DNA of 6,746 bases from Bacteroidales bacterium (GCA_017554135.1 JAFZIX010000083.1:1-6746); one strand, 5' to 3'. Shown: positions 1-6,746, counted from the stretch's first letter. Program-made: numbers and translations. The notes: generated by a model from the sequence alone, not told the origin.

Positions 1-333
1 CGGAGCTGCGCAGATGGCTGCCACGGTGCCGCCGGCATCGTAATGCTCCTGCATAATCTTGATAAGCGGCTTGCAGGCTGCGAGGCTCTTGCTGCCGGGC
101 ATTCCGCCGGGGAAGATCAGCACATCCTTTTCGGTGGTGCCCTCGTGCGAAATACCCATATAGGGGAGATTATCATCTACTCCTACCATCACTCCGTGTG
201 AACTCTGGGCAAAGGGCTCTTCCCCAATGCCAACAAGGGTAGAACGCAGCCCCGCGCGGCGCAGGACGTCATTGGTGCCAAGGGCCTCGACATCTTCGAA
301 ACCATCGGCCAGAAATATATAAATGCCTTTCAT
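1..333 (-). CDS. DJ-1/YajL/PfpI-family protein, N-terminal part (cut by left edge)
   Basis: The visible 111 codons start MKGIYIFLADGFEDVEAL and end in AAICAAP at the window edge. This is the DJ-1/PfpI flavodoxin-like fold: a first beta strand, a conserved glutamate (E16, matching Glu18 of human DJ-1), the FPGGMPG turn at residues 74-80, and the nucleophile elbow with C108 (matching DJ-1 Cys106). Members of this family are cytoplasmic and include YajL and DJ-1, credited with glyoxalase/deglycase, chaperone or oxidative-stress roles. The exact activity is disputed and cannot be settled here. Family members are usually about 180-190 residues, so roughly 40% is missing beyond the left edge. ATG at 333 is the only ATG between the upstream in-frame stop (376-378) and the conserved strand. 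No Shine-Dalgarno is visible, which is normal in Bacteroidota. The gene is divergent from the isomerase-like gene. Family assignment is firm; function is open. Confidence 0.9.
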   Translation of the reverse strand, partial: MKGIYIFLADGFEDVEALGTNDVLRRAGLRSTLVGIGEEPFAQSSHGVMVGVDDNLPYMGISHEGTTEKDVLIFPGGMPGSKSLAACKPLIKIMQEHYDAGGTVAAICAAP

Positions 334-377
334 ATCGCAAAAATTCTTAACTTCGCATCGGTAAATATAGGCATTTT
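334..377. promoter_or_regulatory. Divergent intergenic region with a candidate Bacteroidota-type promoter
   Basis: These 44 AT-rich bases separate two divergent start codons, so both genes must draw their promoters from here or from inside each other. On the minus strand TATATTTA (369 down to 362) matches seven of eight positions of the Bacteroidota -7 element TAnnTTTG. Nineteen bases upstream of it is TTTC (392 down to 389), one mismatch from the -33 TTTG. This would serve the DJ-1-family gene with a leader of about 20 bases, and its -33 box would lie within the first codons of the plus-strand gene. For the plus strand I see only a poor candidate, TAACTTCG at 348-355, with TTTC at 328-331 only 16 bases upstream. 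All of this is motif reading with mismatches. Confidence 0.3.
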
Positions 378-1454
378 ATGGCAGAAAAGAAACTCTATCC
401 TTTCAGGCTCACGCGCATAGAAGACAAATACTCATGGGGCAGCGAGGAGTTCCGTCTGGCGGATCTCGGCTACCGGGATACCTTTGTGCACGACGGATGG
501 CTTTCCGGCAACACGATGGGAGACCTTATGGAAACCTATCTGGACCGCGTGACCGGAGACCATGTTTTCGATGCCTGGGGTGTGCAGTTCCCCTTCCAGA
601 TACGCCGCATCAAGGTGGCGGGGAAGATGCCGCTGCGCGTCAGCCCGGAGGATGAGACCGCGCGCGACCGCTATGATCATTATGGAAAGGAGAAGCTTTG
701 GTATATAGTCGCAGCAGAGAAGGGCTCGCGCCTGATGATAGGATTCCGCCGGGATGTGACCGCATCCGAACTATACACTTCCTGTCTGGAGGGCAATCCC
801 GAGAATCTGCTGAATACCCTGGAGCCACGCGCAGGCCAATATTTCTATATTCCTTCCGGCACTCCGCACTGCGCCGCCGGCCCCATGACTATAGTGGAAA
901 TCAGCGAATCCTCCGCCCTCGATTTCTGCCTTTGCGGTTGGGGAGAGCCCGTTTCGGAAGATGAATTCGACTCGTCGCTGAGCATCATCGATGCCCTGGA
1001 CTTCATTAAGTATGAGCGTTTTCCGGAGGCCTTGCTGGCAGGAAAAGGCGCATCTGCACCCGCCGACAGTGAGGATGCGACGCTGGGCTTCGAAACCCTG
1101 CTTAAACTCCCGCACTTCACGGTAAACCGCGTCACCCTGCGCCAGCCAGTCTCCATCGACACCGACCGCTTCGGCTCCTGCATAGCCTACACATCCCTCA
1201 AAGGCTCCTTTGAAATCCAAACCACGCCCGAAGTCAGCCCGGACAGCGAACGCCTTCTGGCCGCCACCGAAGGCGAAACTGTGCTCATCCCGGCGGAATG
1301 CTCCAATTTCATATTGGCGCCCCGCAGTTCAGACACGGTGTTGCTGGAGGTAATGGTGGAAAAACTACCGTCTGACGATGACGCGTTCGATGCGCCTGGG
1401 AACGGAGGTGAGGATCTCGTAGGGGATGGTGCCGAGGATTCCGGCCAGCTCTGA
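378..1454 (+). CDS. Class I mannose-6-phosphate isomerase-like cupin protein with non-canonical active site
   Basis: This 358-residue protein aligns by eye with class I phosphomannose isomerases (interconversion of mannose 6-phosphate and fructose 6-phosphate): N-terminal W20-G21 followed by G44-N45 and G49, GKEKLWYI at 103-110 (canonical GKTE-x-WY), IPSGTPH at 158-164 (canonical IPAGTVH), and a helical linker followed by a second beta-rich cupin half from about 240 to 329. The catalytic set is largely replaced. The Q-x-H of LSVQVHPDD becomes R87 and S89 in PLRVSPED, the glutamate ligand becomes K106 (E105 is adjacent), and the arginine of YRLYDW becomes C184. Only H164 remains. It may therefore be a divergent isomerase, a different sugar-binding cupin, or inactive. 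Many databases would call it manA; I withhold the symbol. ATG at 378 begins just ahead of the LYPF strand. The last 29 residues are acidic, contain no K or R, and lie antisense to alr. Confidence 0.75.
   Translation: MAEKKLYPFRLTRIEDKYSWGSEEFRLADLGYRDTFVHDGWLSGNTMGDLMETYLDRVTGDHVFDAWGVQFPFQIRRIKVAGKMPLRVSPEDETARDRYDHYGKEKLWYIVAAEKGSRLMIGFRRDVTASELYTSCLEGNPENLLNTLEPRAGQYFYIPSGTPHCAAGPMTIVEISESSALDFCLCGWGEPVSEDEFDSSLSIIDALDFIKYERFPEALLAGKGASAPADSEDATLGFETLLKLPHFTVNRVTLRQPVSIDTDRFGSCIAYTSLKGSFEIQTTPEVSPDSERLLAATEGETVLIPAECSNFILAPRSSDTVLLEVMVEKLPSDDDAFDAPGNGGEDLVGDGAEDSGQL
1365..1454. other. 90-base convergent (tail-to-tail) overlap of isomerase-like gene and alr
   Basis: The plus-strand stop is TGA at 1452-1454, while the minus-strand alr stop is TAG at 1367-1365, so the 3' ends share 90 bases. 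The alr side encodes the conserved racemase C-terminus ending RRIERVIVRR. The plus side encodes 29 residues with nine D/E and no basic residue, which look like an overprinted extension rather than fold. No hairpin plus T-run terminator is visible in or next to the overlap on either strand. Confidence 0.85.
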
Positions 1455-2480
1455 CACGGTAGGATCGGCGCCGAAGATGGTGACTGTGTCGCCCACGGCG
1501 CAAGGTATGCCGGTCACATCCAGCATACACATATCCATGCAGATATTCCCGATGGTGGGGGCGCGATGACCGTTCACGCTGAATGACGCGTTCCCGCGTC
1601 CGAGGTGCCTGTCGAGGCCGTCCGCATAGCCGCATGGGATGGTGGCGATCTTGGTGCCGCTCGCGGCGATATGCCCGTGCCGCCCGTATCCTATGGTGCC
1701 GTCGCCCGGGCCTAATTCCTTGATTTGCAGGATCTTGACCTTGAGCGATGCCACCGGCGCCAGATGAACTGAAGGCAGTGCGCTGATGCCGTAGATGCCG
1801 ATTCCCAGGCGCACCATATCGAACTGGTACTGCGGGAATCTTTCTATGCCGGCGGAGTTCAGTATATGCCAGAGGGGCTTGTATCCCAGCGCGGCGCCTA
1901 AAGCGGTTGCGCCGGCCTCGAAGCATTTTATCTGCCCGAGAGTGAATTCATCCTGCTCCGGATCTTCCGCCACCGCCAGATGCGAGAACACCGACAATAC
2001 GCGAACAACATCCCCGCAATCCTGCAGATATTCGAAGAGGTCCTGCAGTTCGCCCGGCATGAAACCGAGCCGGTGCATGCCGGTATCCAGCTTGATATGG
2101 ATGGGGAAGTCCTTCACCCCGCGTTCTTTCAGCACCGCAACCAGCGCCTTCAGCGTCTCCAGATTGGGGATGGACGGCTCCAGGTTGTACTGTATCATCT
2201 CCTCGAAGAAATCCGTGCCGGAGGTGAGCACCAGGATAGGCAGGGAAATACCCGCGCGGCGGAGTTCTATGCCCTCAAGGGGGAGTGCGACGGCCAGATA
2301 GTCCGCCCCTGCCTGCCACATCATGCTGGCGAATTCCACCGCCCCGTGCCCGTAAGCATTGGCCTTCACCAGCACGAGCATCTTGGTTTCCGCTTCCAGA
2401 AGGGAACGGAAATACCGGTAGTTGCGCGTGCAGGCCGGAAGGTTCAGCTCAAGGCGTGAAAAGTCGTCGGCGGAATTCAT
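1365..2480 (-). CDS. alr: Alanine racemase, stand-alone
   Basis: A 371-residue fold-type III PLP enzyme that interconverts L- and D-alanine, supplying D-alanine for peptidoglycan in the cytoplasm. The PLP lysine is K39 in VLVKANAYGHG, with Y43 just after it. K130 and R136 lie in HIKLDTGMHRLGF, with H166 in FSHLA, N208-S209 in NSAG, and R224 in MVRLGIGIYG, the arginine that contacts the PLP pyridine nitrogen. The second catalytic base is Y265 in GYGRHG, donated across the dimer. Y284 is in GYADG, M315-D316 in ICMDM and Y354 in PYE near the C-terminus. All known catalytic residues are present and the length is normal, so an active enzyme is expected. ATG at 2480 lies 5 bases after the addA-like stop, so alr is the distal gene of that operon. 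That spacing leaves no room for a MurF domain, unlike the MurF-Alr fusions common in Bacteroidales. The 3' end overlaps the convergent gene. Confidence 0.97.
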   Translation of the reverse strand: MNSADDFSRLELNLPACTRNYRYFRSLLEAETKMLVLVKANAYGHGAVEFASMMWQAGADYLAVALPLEGIELRRAGISLPILVLTSGTDFFEEMIQYNLEPSIPNLETLKALVAVLKERGVKDFPIHIKLDTGMHRLGFMPGELQDLFEYLQDCGDVVRVLSVFSHLAVAEDPEQDEFTLGQIKCFEAGATALGAALGYKPLWHILNSAGIERFPQYQFDMVRLGIGIYGISALPSVHLAPVASLKVKILQIKELGPGDGTIGYGRHGHIAASGTKIATIPCGYADGLDRHLGRGNASFSVNGHRAPTIGNICMDMCMLDVTGIPCAVGDTVTIFGADPTVSELAGILGTIPYEILTSVPRRIERVIVRR

Positions 2481-2485
2481 ACAGA

Positions 2486-5344
2486 CTACAAAGTTATCAA
2501 TTTATCGGGAACAACGTACCAGACTGCGCCTGAAACCTGTTTGTAGCCGAGAGCACGGAACAATTCCATATAGCCGGAAACTTGCCTGGAGTAGCGTGCA
2601 TCGCTCTCGGGAGTGCTCTCGCCGAACTTGTAATCGATGACTGTTACGCCGTTCGCCCCGATGATAACCCTGTCCGGGCGGCGTTCCTGCCCGTCGGAGC
2701 CTATGATTGCCGTTTCGTTGAGGCCCCTGGAGGAGAACCATTCCGGATGCGCAGCGATGCGTTCCTGCAGCAAGGCAAACACCTCTTCGCCCTCTTCCGT
2801 GCTCAATTGGCCGTCCAGCACGGCGCCATCCACCGCATCCCGTAGTTCATCCGCAGTCTGCACGTCGGAAAGGATGCCGTGCATGGCGATGCCGTTGCGT
2901 CTGGGCGATGCCGCTGCCCCTACGGCCCCGTCCGGCCCGAAGAAGTCGGATGCATCCACCGAAACCTTCAGCCGGGTTCCTATGGGAATAGATTTATAAG
3001 TGTAGGGCAGATCCTTGACTACTACGGGCGGCGTCTTGGCTTTTTTCGCTTCTTCGGCCTTTTTCGCCGCGATTCTTTCCCTTTCTGCAGCAAAATCATA
3101 CTTGTCCCCGCGGGTGCTGTCATCCATCTGAGCGCAGAAACTATAGAGCAGTTGCGAGAAATCCTTGTAATCCGGCTCGCCTTTCAGCGACTCCTTGAAT
3201 TTCTTGGAGGGATTAGCCGCAATCACATGCAGGCACTTTTCCGCGCGGGTGAGGGCCACATAGAACACATTGATATTATCCACCAGCTGCATATCCTTTT
3301 CGGCCTCGAAATCTGCAGAAAACAAGGTGTTGGCGGCAGATTCTTTCAGCTCCACCGGATAGAGCCCCTCTGCCTCCGGAATGAAGGGAGTACCTTTGGT
3401 ATCGAGCTTGCACCAGCGCCATCCGGCCTTATAGAATCCCACTTTATTGGCATAGGGGAAGATTAGATAAGGGAACTCCAGCCCCTTGGATTTATGCACC
3501 GTGATTATGCGGACGGCGGAACTGACTTCGGGGGAACTGATGGTCAGTTTACTCTCGTTCCAGTGCTGGAGATAGAAGCGAAGCTCATTTCCGTTGGCTG
3601 CGGTCCAGTCCCGCAGATCGTCCATAAATGCCTGTATATAAAGAGTTTCGCCCTCGAAATCATCCGGTGAACTCTTCTGCAGCTGCCTGAGGAGCAGTTC
3701 GCACAAATCCACCAGAGAATGATATTCATCGGGGAATTTGACGGATTCCTTCTCAGCCAGATAACTGTTTATCTTGTCGTCCGGGTTCTCATGGTTGGCC
3801 AGGATACCGGTGAGTTTGCGGATTATCACCGAAGAGTGCAGCGACAGGGAATCGTCGGAGATGACGGGAATTCCGGCCTCGATCAGCGCCTTGGCGATGG
3901 TGCCGCCCTCCTGATTCGCCCGCACCAGCACGGCAATATCCCCGTAACCGGCTCCGGCCTTACGGGCATCATTAATGGACTCCAGCACCATAGGGATCTG
4001 GCTGTCATTGTCGCAGAAACTCACGCGCACCTGCCCCTTTTGGGGGTCGTCGCTGCTAACCTCCTGCTTTACATCTGCATACAAGTCCTCGTGCCCGATT
4101 GCCTTGGCGGCGAACTTGAAGAACTCGTTGTTGAAATCGACTATCGTCTTGCAGCTGCGCCAGTTGAGGTCCATCGACTCCACATTCGCGGTCGGGAATT
4201 CTTTTTCCACCGTGTGCGCCAGCAACTTCCAGTCCGAATCCCTCCAGCGATAGATGCTCTGTTTCACGTCTCCCACTATCAAGTTCTTGTGATCGGAGGC
4301 TTCGCTTTCCTTCAGCAGGGGAAGGAAATTGCTCCACTGGATGTTGGAGGTGTCCTGGAACTCGTCCAGCAGGAAGTTTTCGTAGCGCACGCCCATCTTT
4401 TCATACACGAACGGGGCGTCGCTGCCGGCAATAATATCCCTGAGTATGGTATTGGATTCGTCCAGCACCATCACATTCTTATCTTTCAGCAGTTCCTTGA
4501 ATGAACGGAAAAACTCTCCGGCAAGGCCCAGACTGAACGACATCTCCCGGAGAAGCCATGCAGTGCAGTACCAACGGTAGCGGTCCCCGGTCAGAAGGTC
4601 GGTGAACTTGCTTCCGTCGGCCTCGTCCATCAGGGTTTTCTTCGGCAGTTCGATGAATTCGTTGGTGCCATATCCCTCCAGGAACGGGGTCAGTTGCTTT
4701 ATGGAATTGGACTTCTTCACTTCTACCAGTTTGGCTGCTTCGTTGATATCGGTGGTGAATTCCTTGATAATCTGGTTGCAATTAAGGCGGATCTTGTCCA
4801 GATTCTCCTTGCTGAATCTTGCAATCATCTGGTCCGGGGAACCGGCATCTCCCATCATCAGGCGTTCACCCATATCGTAAAGTCTGCCTTCGATATTGAC
4901 TTTCCGGCCATTTGACAGGTCTTCGGCAACACTTCTTCGCAGCCAATCCAAAACCTCGGTGTCGCTGGTGGAGAGCCCGTCCAGGATGCGGTCCATAGCC
5001 TCATGGATGAGGGATTGTTTGTCCAGATCTATCTGGTAATCAGCCACTTGCCCTATTTCTCTGGCGAATGCCTTCAGGGCCTGCTGGAAGAACTTGTCTA
5101 TGGTGCTTACGGAGAATGCGCTGTAGTCGTGCAGTATATCCCGGAGCATCTCCTTCTTGGCCGGTTCGTCGGATTCTTCCAGGAACTTGAGAATGCGGGA
5201 TTTCATCTCGGCCGTGGCCTTGTTGGTGAAGGTGACGGCGAGTATATGCCTGTAGGCAAAGCGTTCGGTGAGGAGCGACAGGTAGTTTTTTGCGAGGGTG
5301 TATGTCTTGCCAGACCCTGCGGAGGCTTTCAGTATCTTGATCAT
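2486..5344 (-). CDS. addA: AddA/RecB-like UvrD-family helicase-nuclease
   Basis: A 952-residue superfamily 1A helicase fused to a RecB-type nuclease, the motor of a double-strand-break resection complex. Motifs in order: Walker A ASAGSGKT 7-14 (K13), TFTNKA 38-43, Walker B DEFQDT about 327-332, GDVKQSIYRWR 358-368, NWRS 394-397, VHKSKGLEF 616-624, and YVALTRAE 695-702. A charged lysine/alanine-rich linker covers about 751-770. The C-terminal nuclease has H822, D891 in RPDRV, D904 and K906 in IDYK, and Q921/Y925 in QVSGY. Both activities look intact. I chose ATG at 5344, which overlaps the upstream stop as ATGA and starts MIKILKASAGSGKT as in relatives. A longer reading from 5353 would use TTG. 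It is shorter than B. subtilis AddA (1232 residues) or E. coli RecB (1180). The adjacent AddB-like gene argues for AddA rather than RecB; the symbol is by homology and context. Confidence 0.93.
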   Translation of the reverse strand: MIKILKASAGSGKTYTLAKNYLSLLTERFAYRHILAVTFTNKATAEMKSRILKFLEESDEPAKKEMLRDILHDYSAFSVSTIDKFFQQALKAFAREIGQVADYQIDLDKQSLIHEAMDRILDGLSTSDTEVLDWLRRSVAEDLSNGRKVNIEGRLYDMGERLMMGDAGSPDQMIARFSKENLDKIRLNCNQIIKEFTTDINEAAKLVEVKKSNSIKQLTPFLEGYGTNEFIELPKKTLMDEADGSKFTDLLTGDRYRWYCTAWLLREMSFSLGLAGEFFRSFKELLKDKNVMVLDESNTILRDIIAGSDAPFVYEKMGVRYENFLLDEFQDTSNIQWSNFLPLLKESEASDHKNLIVGDVKQSIYRWRDSDWKLLAHTVEKEFPTANVESMDLNWRSCKTIVDFNNEFFKFAAKAIGHEDLYADVKQEVSSDDPQKGQVRVSFCDNDSQIPMVLESINDARKAGAGYGDIAVLVRANQEGGTIAKALIEAGIPVISDDSLSLHSSVIIRKLTGILANHENPDDKINSYLAEKESVKFPDEYHSLVDLCELLLRQLQKSSPDDFEGETLYIQAFMDDLRDWTAANGNELRFYLQHWNESKLTISSPEVSSAVRIITVHKSKGLEFPYLIFPYANKVGFYKAGWRWCKLDTKGTPFIPEAEGLYPVELKESAANTLFSADFEAEKDMQLVDNINVFYVALTRAEKCLHVIAANPSKKFKESLKGEPDYKDFSQLLYSFCAQMDDSTRGDKYDFAAERERIAAKKAEEAKKAKTPPVVVKDLPYTYKSIPIGTRLKVSVDASDFFGPDGAVGAAASPRRNGIAMHGILSDVQTADELRDAVDGAVLDGQLSTEEGEEVFALLQERIAAHPEWFSSRGLNETAIIGSDGQERRPDRVIIGANGVTVIDYKFGESTPESDARYSRQVSGYMELFRALGYKQVSGAVWYVVPDKLITL
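5341..5344 (-). other. ATGA stop-start overlap coupling addB-like to addA-like
   Basis: Read on the minus strand, the addB-like TGA (5343-5341) and the addA-like ATG (5344-5342) share two bases in ATGA. The preceding GCGGAAG is a weak Shine-Dalgarno-like stretch only two or three bases from the ATG. This arrangement is typical of translational coupling between subunits made in fixed ratio, which fits a heterodimer. Confidence 0.8.
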
Positions 5345-6746
5345 CTTCCGCAAATGGTTTTAAAGTCACAATACTCGCAGGTCTTATCGTCGTCGGTCCT
5401 GCGCCAGGGAATATCTTTATTCCTCATTTCGTCCAGCAGGACCGGAATCCGCTCGCGCATCAGGCGGTGGAACTCAGCGCTCTGGGGCACGCTCTTGGGC
5501 GCGCCTACAAAGATATTGGTAGTCTGATAGATGCAGTTCTCCACATCCTTTCCCTCCACCAGTTTGTCTCCTTCAAGGAATTCGTCGTAGAGGTAGAGTT
5601 GCAGGGCGATTTTCGGCCGCTTGGAATTGTCCGCTCCGAACAGGGCGTCCACCACCGACGCCGCATTGTTGTCGTCGATCAGGATGTCCTGGTCCGTAAC
5701 CTTGCCGGTTTTGTAGTCCACAACGCGCACGGTGCCGTCCTTGAAACTGTCCAGCCTGTCGATGAAACCGACGAACTTGAATCCGCCGATTTCCTTGTGG
5801 CAGTACTTTTCCAATCCGAGGATCCTGAAGGCAGGGGCGGTGCCGAGCAGGGCCTTGTCCGTTCGGAGTATCTGCTTGATATACTGGAGGATAAGGTCTT
5901 CGAATACTAGATTCCTGCCCTCCACTTCGTCGGTGCGCAACTGCTCTACTATCTTGCTTTCAACCAACGCCCGGAGCCTGGCCTCATCCGCAAGCATAGC
6001 ATCCAGCATCTCAGCAGAAATGCTGCTCTTGCCTTTATAGAGATCTTCCATGCTCTCGTGCAGCACGGACCCTAGCATGCCGGCATCCAGCGCCTCGCTC
6101 ACCTCGTCGGCGGCCTCCAGGCCCTTGACCTTCGCGAAATAGAACTGCGCGGGGCATGACAGGTATTGCTGCAGTGACGATGCCGACAGGTGGAATTTCT
6201 CGCCAGCCATCACCGCCAGATCCTCATCAGTCTTGTCGATAGAACCCTCCATGCGGGCCTCCTCCAGCGGAGCCTTCACCACGAATCGGCGGATGTCGAA
6301 GCCGTAAAGCATCTGCAGCTGGCGTATGTAGCGGCTCTCCTCGCCGGAACGGCTGAGTTCGGTGCGGGAGTCGAACAGCAGCCAGACATTGCTCGCGCGT
6401 TGGATCAGACGGTAAAAGTAGTATGCCCACACTGAATCCTGATATTCGTAGGTCGGGAGGCCGAAGCCCTTGCGCAGTTCCGCGGGGATAAATGACGGCG
6501 CTACGGCCCTGCGGGGGAAGACTCCTTCGTTGCAGGAGAGGATGATGACGTTGTCGAAATCCAGTGCACGCGTCTCCAGAGGGCCCATTATCTGCATGCC
6601 CTTCAGCGGCTCGCCCTTGAAGGGGACGGCGGTGCGTGCAGTGAGCTGGTCGAAGAGCCTCCACCAGGTGCGAGGATGCACCGGCAGCTGCATCCCCTGC
6701 AGACGCGTAACGGCCTTGTAGCAGTACATCGCGAAATCCAGTTCCA
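5341..6746 (-). CDS. addB: AddB-like PD-(D/E)XK nuclease with 4Fe-4S cysteines, C-terminal part (cut by right edge)
   Basis: The reading frame stays open through the right edge (codons before the ATG at 6729 read ELDFA), so that ATG is internal and the gene is 5'-truncated. Residues below count from that methionine (462 residues). GPLETRALDFDNVIILSCNEGVFP (49-72) is the conserved AddB block in the helicase-like half. The nuclease domain starts at FHLSASSLQQYLSCP with C192, then H224 in GSVLHES, D324 in GFIDRLD, D338 and K340 in VVDYKTGK, and Q377/Y381 in QLYLY. The C-terminus has C451-x2-C454-x5-C460. Together with C192 these match the four ligands of the AddB-type 4Fe-4S cluster that staples the nuclease domain. 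The protein should be the nuclease/Chi-scanning partner of the AddA-like helicase encoded directly downstream. Whether the missing N-terminal half keeps a Walker A motif cannot be seen. Confidence 0.9.
   Translation of the reverse strand, partial: ELDFAMYCYKAVTRLQGMQLPVHPRTWWRLFDQLTARTAVPFKGEPLKGMQIMGPLETRALDFDNVIILSCNEGVFPRRAVAPSFIPAELRKGFGLPTYEYQDSVWAYYFYRLIQRASNVWLLFDSRTELSRSGEESRYIRQLQMLYGFDIRRFVVKAPLEEARMEGSIDKTDEDLAVMAGEKFHLSASSLQQYLSCPAQFYFAKVKGLEAADEVSEALDAGMLGSVLHESMEDLYKGKSSISAEMLDAMLADEARLRALVESKIVEQLRTDEVEGRNLVFEDLILQYIKQILRTDKALLGTAPAFRILGLEKYCHKEIGGFKFVGFIDRLDSFKDGTVRVVDYKTGKVTDQDILIDDNNAASVVDALFGADNSKRPKIALQLYLYDEFLEGDKLVEGKDVENCIYQTTNIFVGAPKSVPQSAEFHRLMRERIPVLLDEMRNKDIPWRRTDDDKTCEYCDFKTICGR

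Noticed and set aside
771..1220. 149-codon minus-strand open frame opposite the isomerase-like gene
   Set aside because: It is antisense to a gene with clear cupin motifs and has no recognisable features of its own.
1331..1345. Small inverted repeat ACAC-G-GTGT just beyond the alr stop, considered as a terminator
   Set aside because: A four-base stem with a one-base loop and no T-run is too weak and cannot form a real hairpin.
1309..1926. 205-codon minus-strand open frame very rich in arginine and histidine
   Set aside because: It is an out-of-frame reading of alr in a GC-rich region. The arginine/histidine bias is typical of a frame-shifted shadow.
2879..3466. 195-codon plus-strand open frame, and similar ones at 1795-2301 and 1980-2459
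   Set aside because: All are antisense to confirmed genes (the AddA-like gene, alr), show no domain motif, and overlap other shadow frames of the same kind.
3719..4504. 261-codon open frame on the plus strand with hydrophobic stretches
   Set aside because: It lies wholly antisense to the helicase half of the AddA-like gene, whose motifs are all intact. The composition follows from reading helicase codons backwards, and it shows no recognisable family.
5345..5353. Longer addA-like start at 5353 adding three residues
   Set aside because: That start codon is TTG. The ATG at 5344 gives an ATGA overlap and places the N-terminus directly before the Walker A strand, as in relatives.
6727..6729. 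ATG as the true start of the AddB-like protein
   Set aside because: The frame remains open upstream to the window edge with plausible protein sequence (ELDFA), and AddB proteins have a large N-terminal half that is missing here.

Overview
The window looks like a chromosomal housekeeping segment from a Bacteroidota genome, most likely an uncultured or gut-type member of the Bacteroidales. Three things suggest this: a compact AddB/AddA-like nuclease-helicase pair whose helicase starts abruptly at its Walker A motif, a phosphomannose-isomerase-like protein of non-standard sequence, and the absence of strong Shine-Dalgarno sites. The base composition is moderately GC-rich. The assignment is an inference from protein style, not from a marker gene.

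Layout from left to right. At 1-333 (minus) is the N-terminal 111 codons of a DJ-1/YajL/PfpI-family protein, cut by the left edge just after its nucleophilic cysteine. A 44-base divergent intergenic region (334-377) follows. At 378-1454 (plus) is a 358-residue class I mannose-6-phosphate-isomerase-like cupin protein. It keeps the fold motifs but has lost most of the canonical metal and catalytic residues. Its last 29 codons run antisense into the 3' end of the next gene. From 1365 to the right edge everything is on the minus strand and forms a tight operon transcribed right to left. It runs from an AddB-like nuclease (partial, 5341-6746), by an ATGA stop-start overlap, into an AddA/RecB-like helicase-nuclease (2486-5344), and after a 5-base gap into a stand-alone alanine racemase (1365-2480).

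The AddB-like and AddA-like proteins together should form a two-nuclease, one-motor (in the visible part) DNA end-resection complex for double-strand-break repair. AddB carries the four cysteines of the AddB-type 4Fe-4S nuclease domain. Alanine racemase makes D-alanine for peptidoglycan. Its place at the end of the recombination operon is a genomic coupling, not evidence of a shared pathway.

I found no RNA genes, mobile elements, CRISPR arrays, sizeable repeats or convincing terminators, and no gene-free stretch above 44 bases. I see no evidence for a new multi-gene system here. The points most worth checking are the degenerate active site of the isomerase-like protein and its odd acidic tail, which a single extra A in a five-A run would remove.
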